Positions 26,501 to 42,512 of a stretch of DNA of 64,000 nt are shown piece by piece (within the stretch, counting starts at the first letter, position 1; each line of letters begins with the position of its first letter). The notes under the pieces were generated by a model that had not been told where the DNA came from, did not search any database, and saw only the letters and a program-made list of their open reading frames with translations. This stretch comes from Macrobrachium rosenbergii. Its lineage: Eukaryota > Arthropoda > Malacostraca > Decapoda > Palaemonidae. The stretch lies in contig NC_089782.1 of assembly GCF_040412425.1 (NCBI RefSeq), positions 25,295,622 through 25,359,621 of the forward strand. The letters run 5' to 3'. Both the position numbers and the translations under genes were made by a program.

Positions 26501-29350
26501 TGGTCATTAGTTAACCGAAGCAGAGTACTGTATGTATGCTAAGACTGATATACATGACCAAAATTCAAAAACTTCTAGATGGATAAACACTGCACTTTGA
26601 GTAAATTTGTGATTCTAACAGTAAATACAGTAAAAATTACGAAATATTTTCCAAAAAAATAAACTTAAATACTGTACTAATGCATGATTTTATGATATCT
26701 AAAATAAGATCATAATAAACAAAATAAATGGATCCAAGACAATCTGGTTACTTTATAATAAAATATCAAGTAAAAAATTATTGCCTGGTAACAGCAAAAT
26801 TCAATATTAATATAGCAATATAATTTAGTTCCACTCTTTACACTTGCCTCACTTCGTCATAAAACACAGTATCACTCTTGCCTGTCCTAACGAAGGTCAC
26901 TCCCCACAAGTTATGTTCTACCAAAATGTTTACAACAATGAAACTACTAGGCATTTTTGCAAAAGGTATCCCAACACCAAACCAGAAACTGCATTTGGAT
27001 TTACTGAAACAATGCAAAAAGGCACACATAAACGGTGTTTAATTATTTCTGTTGAAAATAAACACTACTCGTATGTCACACAGATTCTAAAGCTCAGCCG
27101 TGTGATAAACAGGTTAAGCATAAAAGCACAATTGGTCTCTATCAGGACTAGCTTAACAGGCAGTTTTTCTCAAGTTTATGCCAACTCAACGTTACGTTTG
27201 TGTAAAGTATCACCTCAACACTGTGGCTCACTCCCAGAGATCCACATATCTTCTGAGACTGGCAGTCAACAGGAAATGGTAAAAACTTACAATCTTGTTG
27301 CAAGAAATTTACATGATATGGTGCAGCGTCTTTTCTAAGGTATTACAACACAGTCAGTGGAGAAGGCCATTTATATTTGACGGAGAAGGCCACTTGTATT
27401 TGGCACCCAGTATGAATAAATTCCAACAAACTATAAAGTAAAGTAACAATTACCACAAGAACAAGAAAAGCTTTTATACCGAATTTCTAAGCGACAAAGC
27501 CGAGATAAAAGGATAGTTTTTAGAACCTTCCTCATGTAGGCTACATATCAACAAATACAATTTAGTTGTCAAAATTATATTCTTGAAAACTTGTTTGACA
27601 CATGAGTAATTACTGACAAAAACATTTAACCATGGAATGCTGCTGACTGGTACCATCAGCAATTCATACATAAAGCTACACAATTATTTAAACATTTTTT
27701 TGAATTCATGGTATAGTCTATATAGTACTCCTAAACATTCAGTAGGTAAGTAAAAAAGTTTAAAAATACAAAGGCTTCTCAGGTACGATGATGAAATATA
27801 CCTAATTATACAGGGAATATTTACGCAGAAGATCATCAGTAAAAGTGACTTCAATTCAACACAAGATCCCTTGCACAAAATAATGGATCAGTTTTATCTG
27901 AATAAGCAAAAAGGGCAATAGGATTCTAATTTTCTTTGCTACTAAGTGCAGACATGTTTCAGTCATTAATAAACCAACTTCAACCTCTAGCCACAAGCAA
28001 CAGTAATACTAATAACAAGCATTAAATTCAGTTAAATGCTTGCACACTCTATTACTCACTAAACATTATTCATATGCCTCCTAGCCACCATAAGCCTACT
28101 TCAAAGGCAAATCTTCCATAACATACTTTCATAAATCATGGCAGAACATTTTAAATATTTTCACAGACACCCAGTATCATTTTAGAGAATGCGAGGGGCC
28201 TCACCTAATCCTTCCAATAGCCATAGATACTGGATTAAAAAACCATATTACAAAAAATTACCTTTTTAGAGTCAGGTATCCTACTGTAAACATACAAGTA
28301 CATTAGACATGAGAAAGGAAGTGTTTGTCGTTAACCGACGGTTTTGGTCGTAAAGCATGTACGTTTGACCACTTGGCTCATTTTATGGTTCATCACCAGT
28401 GCAACACCTAACTTGACCTTACCATTGGTTGCCTAACCTAAGCAATAATTATGAAAAGTAAATTCATTCCAAGCAGTAAATGCAGCCATATTTATTAAAC
28501 CAAGTACCTTGCCCTATCCTAATGTAAAAGAATAAGCTAACCAGCACACCCAGATACCGATCCTAAAAACTGTATAGCATAAAATTCATTACTTAGCAAA
28601 ATAAAAAAAATAAACTAACCATTCTGGCTAATTTACCAAAACAGAACTTGTAGGCTAATCTCCATACCTGAGCTACGAGAATCCTGGGCTACTTCTAATG
28701 ATGCTCAGATCTTAGAAGGCTGAACATAAGCCTGAATTAATACGCAAGGGAATAAGATACAAAGAAAAATCACACGGGCTCCATCGACTTCCCTAAACCT
28801 AGGTGGTTCCTTGCGTCAAAACACAACAAGGGACACAAACAAATGAAAAGTAATCAATTGGACTTGACGGGGGTTAAGCCTAATGCTCGAACGTCTTGGA
28901 AACCGCCTACCGAAACCGACTTCCGAACAGCACATCACCATCACTCACAATCGGGTATTTCCGTATGAACTGAAATCACAAATAAAATACGAAAAACAAC
29001 ACAACAAAAACGGTTATCTCGTTGTCAAATTTAGTTACGAAGCATACACAGGAACGGACAGGGTTTGGCTATTGTCCAATACAGACACAATCGTGCCTAG
29101 CCCATCTATTTACTTCACACGGGCATTCCTGAAATAAATGAGGGGCACCTAGCAATGAATACCCGATGTGCCCAACCACCGAAAATCCCCAGCATTACGA
29201 AAACATAGGAGCGAAACCAGTATTATAGGTGTCGACCAGCTGATAATGTCAATATCCTTGATGTCATTACCGCAGTTATTTCGCGTTCCCTGGCGAAAAG
29301 CGACGTCACACCGTCATCCCACAACAGCTAAAAAGACACTAATATAGTTA
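21291..29350. other. Long AT-rich stretch without recognised genes
   Basis: About 8 kb with frequent stops in all frames. Structures seen: a 30-base A run at about 23545-23574, an ATA/AAT triplet run at about 25388-25410, a less AT-rich patch at 22200-22440, and a 164-codon + frame at 26844-27338 with no domain I can name and no supporting codon bias. The pattern fits a large intron or intergenic DNA, possibly intron of a - strand gene whose first exon could be at 29352-29460. Confidence 0.4.
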
Positions 29351-29351
29351 C

Positions 29352-29460
29352 CTGACGCTACAGGAAGCGAGCAACGATAAGATAAAGGAAATCCTGGGCA
29401 AACACACACCTACGGTGTTAACTCTACCATCTTTTGATCACTACTGAGGGGCAATGTTGC
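29352..29460 (-). promoter_or_regulatory. Candidate promoter/first non-coding exon of a minus-strand gene
   Basis: The 29.2-29.6 kb interval is visibly richer in G+C and CpG than its surroundings. On the - strand, TTCCTGTAGCGTCAG is followed by a donor-like GTAACT at 29351-29346, and a CTCAGTAGT initiator-like sequence lies about 100 bases upstream. An ACGTCAC (CRE-like) motif occurs at about 29304. The only ATG in the proposed exon opens a seven-codon frame, so a start codon would be in a later exon. This is composition and splice-site evidence only. The gene it would serve is not identified. Confidence 0.28.
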
Positions 29461-29697
29461 CAGACACTCTTGCCGGGAGGTCGCCTAACACGCCCTCAAA
29501 AATCCCGCGAAATCTTTTGGCTACTCCAAATACCTCGGCGCTATTTCGCTATTTCCAGCCAAAGCAAGGCGTAGACGTGACCCGATTTGGTTTCTGGTGT
29601 CTGGATATTTAATAATAGAATAAAAATAAGTAATGATAATGGTAAATACTCAAAGCAAAAACCTACCAAAAAACAGTTCTTCAGAAAACTATGTGCA

Positions 29698-29716
29698 TGA
29701 ATGTGTGTGTGTGTGC

Positions 29717-29785
<69 letters not shown>

Positions 29786-29975
29786 CTTGTCTTCATCTTA
29801 ACAAGGTGGTCCTTGTTATTACCGTTTTACCTCTCATTTTATATATTGGCAGACAGTGACCTCTGCATAGTCAATGTGCATTTACGCGTACTTAAAGTGC
29901 AGTTGTTTAGTGAGAATGTGAGGATATAGCGTTCTGTGCGCTCTGTATCCGTCTAAGTATCTTGAAAAAATACCC

Positions 29976-30016
<41 letters not shown>

Positions 30017-30193
30017 ATTGTTTACACTGAAAATGTGCCTTGTTTCTCAAGCTTTACCTTGCAATGTCTCCGTTCATTGTTTCAGTAAACGCTTTGTTTG
30101 GTTTCTACAAATTACACAAGCTTCTCTTATAATAAATCATAAGGATTCTCAAATGTGTTTTCACGCTTTTTTTACTAGATGTATTTATGTATG

Positions 30194-30256
<63 letters not shown>
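29698..30256. repeat. Microsatellite cluster: GT/GA, GA, TATG/TA
   Basis: GT run (about 29701-29717) leading into GA (29719-29782), a second GA array (29979-30014) and a TATG/TA array (about 30187-30256). The repeats make artificial Arg-Glu and Tyr-Ile open frames. Confidence 0.9.
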
Positions 30257-30261
<5 letters not shown>

Positions 30262-31179
30262 GTGTGTGGGTGTGTGTCTTAGTGGATCAGGGAGGACTTT
30301 CTCTGATCAAGTATGAAGAGATGGAAACGTGGGGGAGTCTTTTAATAGGTCTTGCAGCTACGTGTATCCACCCTCCGTTCAGTTCCCTTTAAGAAAACCT
30401 ACGTAACCTTTTGCCAAAGTTGCTTTCGTTTCTCTCTCTCTCGCCTTTAACTTCCATGTTACACGTCAAAAAAAACCCTAGCATTGCTTTAAAACTCTTT
30501 CTAAGTAATTTATGTAAATTTATTCCGTCATTTACGCATTTAAATATCCTAATAAGTCCTTCTTTTCATTCGTCACAAAAAGCACTGGAACTGGAAATTT
30601 TAAACGTCGTGAAATACTTCCACATTCAGCTAGGGAAAAATATTGAAGCTTTTGGCGTGGCACCGTTGATAATGATAATAGCCTGCAGCTTACTTGAAAC
30701 CCGCCTATTGTTTTTCCCCTTCCCTACAGTGAGGGGTTCTTGGGAAAAAGTTTTCGCCCTTGCAGCCATGATTATTATTTTCGCCAGGTCCGTTCGATGG
30801 AACGGTTACTCGCTTTCCTTTCTTCAAAAGCCACGCGACGTGGAGCGTTGGCAAAACTTTGTCAGAATCGGCTAGACGCATGTGCTGCTTTAATTAGTCG
30901 GTTGCTCCTTTTTTTCTATGAAATGAAAATAAACATGGTTGCTCACTAGTTTTACGTCTTTAGAAGGCTGTTTTTAGAATGTTATTTTGTAAAAAAAAAT
31001 TTGCAGAATTCAGCACGCTTGTGATGCACTTGGTCTAAATGGCTCCAGCGTATCTTTCCCCATATAATCCCTTTATACTGTTCTTTATGCGGAGACCTGT
31101 GTTTACTGTACATTGGTAAAGCCTGACTGATGTCGGACTATGCTTGAAGACAAAGCTCAGGTGATCCTAGTTATAAGTG
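30257..31179. other. No gene recognised
   Basis: A 154-codon + frame at 30411-30875 is open but leucine/phenylalanine-rich and has no recognisable domain. A less AT-rich patch at about 30690-30880 is the only sign of possible exon or regulatory content. I cannot support a gene. Confidence 0.35.
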
Positions 31180-31235
<56 letters not shown>

Positions 31236-31541
31236 GTTCAATTTTTTATGGTCAATCTCATCTCACGGTGCACATTTGAGTCCAAAGTGGAGTGGTGCTT
31301 ATTTATCCATCTGCCATCTATTTACTTATTTATGCAACAACCAGCTGATTCATTTGTTTGTTCATCTTTCTATACAATTTGTTTGTTTGTGTATTTGTTC
31401 AGGCTAGAGCCACAACTTATTAAGCGTGGGATTCTGGAGATCAAGTGCAATTAAACGATAACCTTTGCATCGCTAAATGTGGCCGGGATCCAAATACGTA
31501 AGTTAATCATTTCATTTATTGAAATCTACGCAATACCACTT

Positions 31542-31619
<78 letters not shown>
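31180..31619. repeat. Two CT microsatellites with unique spacer
   Basis: CT arrays at about 31181-31233 and 31545-31618. The spacer is T-rich and shows no coding signal. Confidence 0.9.
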
Positions 31620-31621
<2 letters not shown>

Positions 31622-32995
31622 AAACGGGTATGGAGTGGGGCTACCCCTAAGGGTGGCGACAACATCTTTAGGCAGGGTGAAGCAGTTATTGACCACCCCT
31701 TTTGTGGGAAAGGGGACCCGAGCATTTAAATTCATCAGCACTTTTCCTGTGCTTCCAGAATATAGTTTCGGCTTTCCCTTCAAACTTTTCTGATCATTAT
31801 GGGATTATCTGACTTGCTGTTTTACACACACACACACACACACATATATATGTATACATATATATACATATATACAGGATCGCAGCCTCTCTCATTTTTT
31901 TCGATATCAACCAGAAAAGATTGACAGAAGCTCATATTTTAAACAATAATCTTCAACTGTTTTGAAATGAACACATGTTTACTTCCCGCCGAAGCCATAA
32001 CAGTGACAAAGGGGTTTTGGAACTTAGATCCTTGTACGTACAAAGATCATTGTAAATTACACTCAAATTAATTATGCAAAACAGTCAATAGTAAAAAAAA
32101 CGAATAAATTGACAATATGAGAGTGAAAAAATCTAAAAATAGGTTAAAATTTTAATATAAATCTGAAATACGTATAGATATTTATACACCCACGCATACA
32201 GTATATATATATGTGTGTAACATAAAGATAATTATCACATCAACAAAATCTAAACTTTTCATAATCCAAAAGGCGTTATTAAAAAGTCTAGTCTGCTCTT
32301 GCCTCTATTACCTTTAATCATACGTTTCAATTTGTACACCTCCCCGAAGACAACTTTTACCCACTGTAAATAACGAGAGACACAGACCAAAGGTTAAAGA
32401 CAAACAGAAGAAGAAGAAGAAGAAACTAACAAAAGAAAGACATCCACGCAAAGTGAAAATTTGAGTAGACTGGATATTTAAGAAGCTGCGTATTAAAGAA
32501 GACGCCGCGAAGCGTGCCAGCAGTCAACAGCAGCTGGAGCTGGAAGAGGAGAGCGATTGATACGCATGGAGCGCTTGCTTGCTTGCACCTACATTTCAGA
32601 TCTTCACACAAACACACGCTAAAAAGAGAGAGAGAGGAATGGCGCAGTCGGACAATGACAGTCTGCATTACGCAAGTGACTGCGACCCACAATCGTAGTT
32701 GAGCTTCGGCGTTCTCGGGGGCAACTTTTCAAAAGATGCGAGCGCTTATGAAAGTGCTGTCCCCTGCTCTTTCACGTAGACACTTTCAGGCACATGTGCG
32801 TGTGTATGTTTGCGCTTGTGTCTGCCTGCAACGTACATATGTTTATTTTTACCACGTAAAGCAGAAGTGCGTGTAATGCTCGTGCTCTGAATACATAAGT
32901 AATTATATGTTAAAGGAACGGGAGATTTTTTTTAAATGAAAAAAGTGTATGCATGTGCACTAAACATGCATGTGTGGCATGTGTATACGTACAAA

Positions 32996-32999
<4 letters not shown>
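31620..32999. other. No gene recognised; small CA/TA repeats
   Basis: CA run at about 31826-31843 with a TATACA/TATATG tail to about 31876, a GAA run at 32406-32425, and a less AT-rich, CAGCAG/GAGCTGGA-containing patch at about 32500-32720. That patch might be an exon or regulatory element, but no splice-framed reading was found. Confidence 0.4.

Positions 33000-33042
<43 letters not shown>
33000..33042. repeat. GA microsatellite
   Basis: Pure GA array followed by a G-rich stretch (GGATGGGGGGTGGGG). Confidence 0.9.
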
Positions 33043-33045
<3 letters not shown>

Positions 33046-33227
33046 GGATGGGGGGTGGGGATGCTGGCTAGTTTTCAAAGAATGCACACAACCGTACAAT
33101 CTGGCACAGAAGCCTCGTCATAAGAACTATTATCGGAAAGCATAGAGCAACTTACACGGATGTTGTAGGGAAGTGCATCCACCTATCCCTAGACCAAACC
33201 TCATGTTCTGCGTAAGTGAGCAGTGAC

Positions 33228-33295
33228 TAAGAGATTGAACCCTATCTGCTGATTGAAATTTCTCATTCCATTAAGCCAGTGCGCCACTGATGACA
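33228..33295 (-). repeat. tRNA-like relic, probably the head of a SINE
   Basis: On the - strand TGGCTTAATGG matches the tRNA A box (TRGCNNARYNGG). GGGTTCAATCTC, about 35 bases further on, approximates the B box (GGTTCRANNCC). The spacing suits a tRNA without an intron, but I cannot fold a convincing acceptor stem and the B box has a mismatch. Hence I call it a tRNA-derived repeat, not a functional tRNA gene. Confidence 0.3.
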
Positions 33296-34599
33296 GTGTC
33301 GTATGTAAAACCTGAAGCTTCTAACCTTGACGGATTGTATGTTGCAAGAATTGATTACGGAGAAGTCTGCTGATAGCCTTTTTTTTTCTAACCAGGACTA
33401 TCCATACCAGTTGAATCCAGACTAAATAACATATTTTCCGTCATTGTAGCCAGGCCTTGATTTTATTAAAGACTTGCTCATAACTAAGAACATAGATCCA
33501 TGATTGAATGTTATTTGTAAGAATTGATTACTAAAAAGTTTCCAGTTTTTTAAAGGCCCGTCAAGACGAAATGAATCTCAAATAAATTAAGTTAAAAATT
33601 AATTTTATAAATGAAAACCTGATAAGAATAATGAGATCTTACTTTACAGCTGACTAAGTTAATCGCCTTTAAAGGAAGAAAACCCACGCATGCTTCCATC
33701 ACTTTAGTCGCACTGTTAAATTAAGATCCACAAAAAAAAAAAAAAACTGAAGATATCAAGGCAGACAGAGAGAGAGACAGACAGGCTAACAAGAGAAACA
33801 TTCAGAGGAAAGGACCACAAGCAGGTGGGGTCGTGCAATCTAAATTAATGGGTTCAAATGCTCCCATCTGCTTAATTCCCTTCTCCGAATCTGTTGCCGA
33901 GCCGGACACTGGTATTCTCCTCGAATCACCAGCCACCTTTTACCTAGCTCGAGTGATCCAGCAGATGTCTCGACATCTGAAGTCACTTCCTTTTTTTTAC
34001 CCAGTCTGAGCGTCTTCGGTGTTCGTGTTGTTAGAATGAAATTTAACGAAATAAATAGAATGTATTCACACGATTCAGCCTTTTAGTTTAAATCGAAATG
34101 CTCCTCTCGATTGATCTCAGGTCAGCTGGTGGAACGAAACAATCCCATCGGAATTGTTTTGATGTTGTGGCGTATCGATTAACTTACACAGAAGAAGAAG
34201 ACCTCTAGTCCTGAAATCTGAGCAGAACACGAATTACTTATTTTAAAAGATTACCAGAATATAAGATGTGTTTAAAGTGAGTTATGTTAAATACACAGGC
34301 TATGAATAGAGGCGTGCCTAAAAATCTGATAAACTAATAAAGAAGTGCAAGAAGTCAGAAAAAAAATCCATCGGGAAAGAGGCTGATTGATAGATACTCG
34401 GCAAAATGTAAACAATTGAAACCAATAAGACGTGACAACGTTTTTAAGTAAAATGTTTTCAGACAGAAAAAAAATGTATTGGTGCTACGTGTTGTTCTGA
34501 GGAAGTAGAAATTACAATTAGAAACAAATTAAGCACAGTTATGAATATGTATGGTTTGTTTACGTGTGCATCGGCCTACCAACATCGTCTCAACAAATG
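33296..34599. other. No gene recognised
   Basis: AT-rich sequence with a 15-base A run near 33731. The phrase TGTAAGAATTGATTAC/TGCAAGAATTGATTACGG occurs twice (about 33343-33360 and 33511-33532), suggesting a diverged local duplication or two repeat fragments. No coding support. Confidence 0.4.
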
Positions 34600-34930
<331 letters not shown>

Positions 34931-34934
<4 letters not shown>

Positions 34935-35656
34935 GCAAAAAGATTGCTTTATTGGGGTACAGTAGGTCTGGTTAGTGTACAAGATCATGAGTATGTGATG
35001 CTTGGGACTGTACTGATAATACGTGGCCCTTGTTTGCGTGTGAGTATGTGTGCGTGTGTGTGTTCGTATGTGCGTTCTTGAGATCATCATTTTAATGACT
35101 CTCTTTGGAGCACTTCGAACCTTTTATATGTTGTGCTTTTTCTGAATTGAAAAGCGATAAATGCAACGAATTCAAAACAAAGAAAGGGAGAAATATCTAG
35201 GAACGTTTAACAAATTGCCATGTTATTGCTGGGATGATTCTTGCAAAATAGCCAAACGCGGCATAAAGGTAATAGGAAACGATTTTCTATTGACACTGCA
35301 CATCATGAGGACCTTACTCTCATTTTCATCCACAACAACAACAAAGCGTTAACTACACGTCGCCAAAACATCAACTGACTTTCACCAACATCATCATCAT
35401 CATCACACCATCGCCACAGCCTCATCATCTTCGCCTCCAACGCCGAGAGTCGCAAAGGGCCTTTGTGAAATTCCTCCACTCGTGTCTTTCCTGTTTTTTC
35501 ACCTCCGCCAATCGAATGTTCAACCTCATAAGTCCTTTCTCCATCAATTTTTTTTTTTCATCCTTCTGGATACGAAGTCCTTATTACCTTTGTTTTTCTT
35601 AGACTTATCCTGAGTCGAATCTCTAAGATATTTGACGCATTCTATTGATCATTATT
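34931..35656. other. No gene recognised
   Basis: TG-rich stretch at about 35035-35075 and a CATCAT run at about 35390-35406. No supported coding segment. Confidence 0.45.
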
Positions 35657-35732
35657 TCTCTCTTTCTTCTTCTTCTTCTTCTTCTTCTTCTTCTTCTTCT
35701 TCTTCTTCTTCTTCTTCTTCTTCTTCTTCTTC
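35657..35732. repeat. CTT/TTC trinucleotide microsatellite
   Basis: About 23 uninterrupted TTC units, ending TCTCCTCCTG. As a triplet array it yields poly-Ser or poly-Arg frames, which I do not treat as genes. Confidence 0.95.
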
Positions 35733-38255
<2,523 letters not shown>

Positions 38256-38419
38256 GAGAGCTAATAGATGAACAAAAATTTGAACAAAATTTGGAATGAA
38301 ATTGCTTTCTTGAAAAGTAAGATTATATTTACTTAGTGCACATATACTGCTGTTCGATAAAATCAGTGGTATAGCAGAAGAACAATATCTAAAGACTTTT
38401 TAGTCAGCAATAAATTTTT

Positions 38420-38660
38420 AAGAAGAACGCTGGGAGTCAGATGGCAATAATGAGTGAGAAATTATATCATACGGGAAATTACGGAAGTTCCATATGTAGA
38501 TTAGGTAATCATGGGCGGTAGATGGGGGTGGTTTAGACACATCCTCTGCGCCATACATCAAAGAAATAGACAACAATGTCAGCTGGCCCCCAGACACCAG
38601 GAAGAGCTGGAAGGCTCAGACCTATTTAGATGGGAACTATGAAAAGGTAGGCTGGAGATG
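38420..38660 (+). mobile_element. Possible 3'-end relic of a non-LTR retrotransposon
   Basis: A frame-shifted + strand reading includes LGVRWQ, GRWGWFRHIL and, in the neighbouring frame, SWPPDTRKSWKAQTYLDG. This resembles the W.GHVLR...G.R.RGRP..TW block near the C-terminus of many LINE polyproteins. Stops and shifts are present, and the match is short. Confidence 0.3.
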
Positions 38661-38884
38661 AATGATTTGAGGATGAGAATGTGTGTGTGTGTGTGTTTGT
38701 TTGTTTCTCCATAATTTTTTGTTGACTTTACTTAACTACGGCCTGTCCATTATCTTTTAAGATGAGGTGCAGATAGAGTGAAACCACCTGTCGACGGAAA
38801 GGAAATAGAAGAAAAATAAGATAGAGTAAACAGAAACTGGAGCAGGCCCACCTGGTATTTGGATGGTAACTTTAGGTTTTTTAT

Positions 38885-39190
38885 GCTAGACAAAACCAAA
38901 CTTCAACATGAAGTTTTAGTTTAATATTAAAAAAATCAATTGCAATTTTACAGTGCTAATAAATATATTTCCCTTACAGCAGCGCCTACGCGGACAAAAT
39001 GAAACTTCAACGTGAAGTTTTGTTTTATATTTAAAAAAAAAATATCAACAGAGTGCTAAAAATATTTCCCCTACAGCAGCGCCTACGTGGACAAAATAAA
39101 ACAGTTTTGTTTAATATTTAAAAAATATATATCAATTGCAATCTTACAGAGTGCTAAAAATATTTCCCCTGCAGCATCGCCTACGTGGTA
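38885..39190. repeat. About 100-bp tandem repeat, three copies
   Basis: Each unit contains a GACAAAA(C/T) block, AACTTCAACRTGAAGTTTT (itself a short palindrome, shortened in copy 3), TTTAATATTTAAAAA, a CAGAGTGCTAAAAATATTTC block and CAGCRCCTACGYGG. Copies start near 38889, 38996 and 39093 and differ by indels in the A-rich part. Confidence 0.85.
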
Positions 39191-42100
39191 AAAGAGAATG
39201 GCAAAAACACATTACATAACGGCAAGATCATGTAAGGTACCATCATCCTAAGTAACCACGCGATTGACGGGCTTCCGAACGCAACCCTCGTCAGAAACAA
39301 GGGTGTCAGTTACAGATATCGATAATAGAGGGCGTAACTAATACGTAGAAAGACGGACGCGTTTGCATGTGGACTGAAATGGAACGTCTGATTATTCACA
39401 GACACCACGCATGTAAACAAAAACTAGCTTGTAACTTTACGCACACGTACTGTATGTATACAGGAAGTGCGAAACTGCAAGGAGTATAGAGAAACTCCTA
39501 GTGTCAATAGGTGTGTATGTCTCTGTTGTTGCTTTCGTGGCGCACTTTGGATGCTAAAGAGAAAGTTGCATGCATACTCTTTTCAAAAGATTTCATCAGA
39601 AGCCAGTTACCCTAAAGGATACAGTGTGGCAATTCCTTTTTAACAAAAGCCCCAAGTTCCAGGAATAAAAAAAAAGCGTTGCGGATTCTATCTAAAAGTG
39701 CATCCCCACTGAAGTAAAGTCATTCATAGCATACGTCGTGCTCATACAGGTTGAATATAAGTTACCGGCTTATTGTTAGGCCTAACCTTCATACGATTAT
39801 TCAGCATCGACCGACGAACGTTCTCCACTGACGTTTGTTGAGTTGTTTTCAACCTGTTTGCGATGTGTATCAGACAATTAGCCGACGTGTGTTTGCAACA
39901 TGTTTTTACTGTGGTGTGGGAGCATCCAAATGAATGCACGGTCGACCATCTCTGTATCTGATGTGGCATTCGTCATATGAAGTTTCTTATCAATCAGGAT
40001 CAAGTGACTTCAGGATCACATGACGGTTAATAGATGGCCACATGTCGAGACATTTGATCTCGAAATCTAATTTTGCAGGCACGAATATGAGATCGGTCAC
40101 CCATTTACTGTACCTCAAAGTCGTGAAATAAGTTAATTATTGTCATATAAGTCACTGGCGTTGCTGTTGAAGAATGAGCGAAAGATTTATCCTTATTTCA
40201 GTAAAATTTAGTACCTTCCCAACCAACGAAGGCTAAGTACAGCAGTGCTCAGCAATTCCATTTTCCTGGGTATTTACTCCAAGAGTTTCGACCTAATTGT
40301 ATTTTCAAACTTGAATGATAACAATAATAATAGTAATGATAATAGCCTGGACAAAAATCTACTGACACGCGTACTCTAAAGCTAAACTCAAGGTACACAT
40401 CGACAAAAACATTTAAAAGCAACCCTTACTGCTACGAGGCGCTTCATCGCTTCTGTTTCCTTATTTTGTATTTAAAATTTTGATGCTCTCTCTTCAATAG
40501 TTTCAAAACTATGCAGAATCGAAGTATTGGAAAGAAGACGATGTATTTGAACAATGACGATATAACTGTAAATGATTCATTATGCTTAGATCTCGTTCGC
40601 TGTCTGTAAGAGATTTTGCTATATGCAAATTCATGCCCATTATTGTTTTGGCAGCTAAGAAATGGATTATCAGAAATGTCCATGTGTCCACCTTCACGTT
40701 TCTAAGCTAATGTTTTGTTACGCCATTTCTTTTTTTATTTTTTATGGCGCACTGATACGACTTCCGAAAGCGTCCGAGTCACCATGTTCTTCTTTACTTT
40801 CTTCAAGGTATTTCCGGTTCATGTGAAAATGTAACGATGTAAGAACAATTTCCTTTCTTACCTTGAAGCCGTTGGCATGGCATTAGTCTCTGACCATATT
40901 TTTAGTAAGATAAAAAAAATGTCTTGTAATTCTTCAGCCACAATCATAAAACGCTTCTGACACAGAAAGTCTTTACAACTGCGACACTAAGTGATTATTG
41001 ACGATCCACCACCAAGACTCCTGCGATATATATTTTGCTGTAATTGAAATAATTCTCTGCCAACAGTAGCTTGAAAGTCTTATTGTATCTGTAACTTCAG
41101 GACTAGAACTTGCATTAAATATTGTTAATTAGCCATACCCAGCAGAGTATCCTTAAAATGCATACCACTAAGACTTGGTGTAGCTCAGATTATTAATGCA
41201 AAACCATTAAGTCCTGAAACTTGTGTTCTGAGATTTAAAAATAGAAAAGGTTTCGTCTGAAGCATTACGACTAAGAGAAGGAGGCTTTAAGCATTTCTGT
41301 GTGTATGAGGAGAATAAAAAAAAATTAACTTTCATAAGAATATCATTAAATTGTAAAATGGGTACGTCAATGTTTTACATTACCCTCCGCCAACCAACAA
41401 ATAAAACTGAAACTTCATTTTTCCTAGCGAACTACAAAAAAAAAAAAGGAGGATTTAAAATGAAGCTTAGGGGTAATCGTTAACCATTAGGAACAGATTT
41501 TGTGTTGTGTTGTCTGTTAGTTTACTAGAGCTAGCGAAAGCCACCAGACTCGTCAGACATATCAGTCTACGTGACATGCAAGAAGAATTCGTCGATCGTC
41601 GTAACTCCATAAAAGCCGAGGTAGTGTGATGGATCAACTCTTTAATATCTCAGTGTGTCGTTTAGAAAGGTAACTGGGTACATTCATGGACAGATCTGAA
41701 ATAAAATAAACAGCGAAAGTAGCGGTACGAATTCTTATTAACGACTGGAATAGGTTCTGCAAGGAAGCGTATGACTTAGTCTCATGTTACTTCGCCAGAG
41801 GTTTGGATTTCAGCATTTCAAAGTTTTCAGTAATTTTTGTTTTGTTTTGTTTTGTTTTGAGCAAATTTACTTTGCTATTATGAGCAAACTTATGCAAAAT
41901 TAATCGTGCATGTTAATCTCCTAGGGAATATAGATATAAAAAAAACGATAAAGCACAGAAAAGTATGAAGTAAAACAGTAAAATAACAAACATTTGACAC
42001 TACTCAGAGACAAATTCCAGGAAAAACGGGGTTTACGAGGGCTAAAATCCAAAGATCCACAAAAAAAATAATATGAAATTCCTGAAAGAAAATAAATATT

Positions 42101-42461
42101 TACAATAAACTGGTACAAACTGTGAAGAGATTAGTAGCACAAAAAGGGAAGCGCCAACGAGTACAGGAACCTGACGAAGACGACACAACCTACACCTCTT
42201 AAAGGAACTGAAAAGAACGAAAAGAACACTAAGTCGCAAAAAAAGAAGAAGAAAAAAAAACTGGTCAGAAGAAAGTCAAGAAGATCGAATTTCGTGTTGC
42301 ATGTGTGCGTGTGTAAGTGTGTGTGCGTGCGTATGTTTATATATGTGTGTGTGTTTGTGAGGGTTCATTCTAGAGGTATCACTGGAGTTGCCTTCAAGGT
42401 CAGCCTAGGATACCATTTCATGAATAGGACACAGAAGTAGATTATGACATATGAATGTCGT

Positions 42462-42512
<51 letters not shown>

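Noticed and set aside
26844..27338. A 164-codon + strand open frame
   Set aside because: No recognisable domain, no coding-like base composition relative to its AT-rich surroundings and no splice framing. I cannot tell it from chance.
30411..30875. A 154-codon + strand open frame rich in Leu, Phe and Ser
   Set aside because: The hydrophobic composition follows from T-rich DNA, and there is no motif. Left as unsupported.
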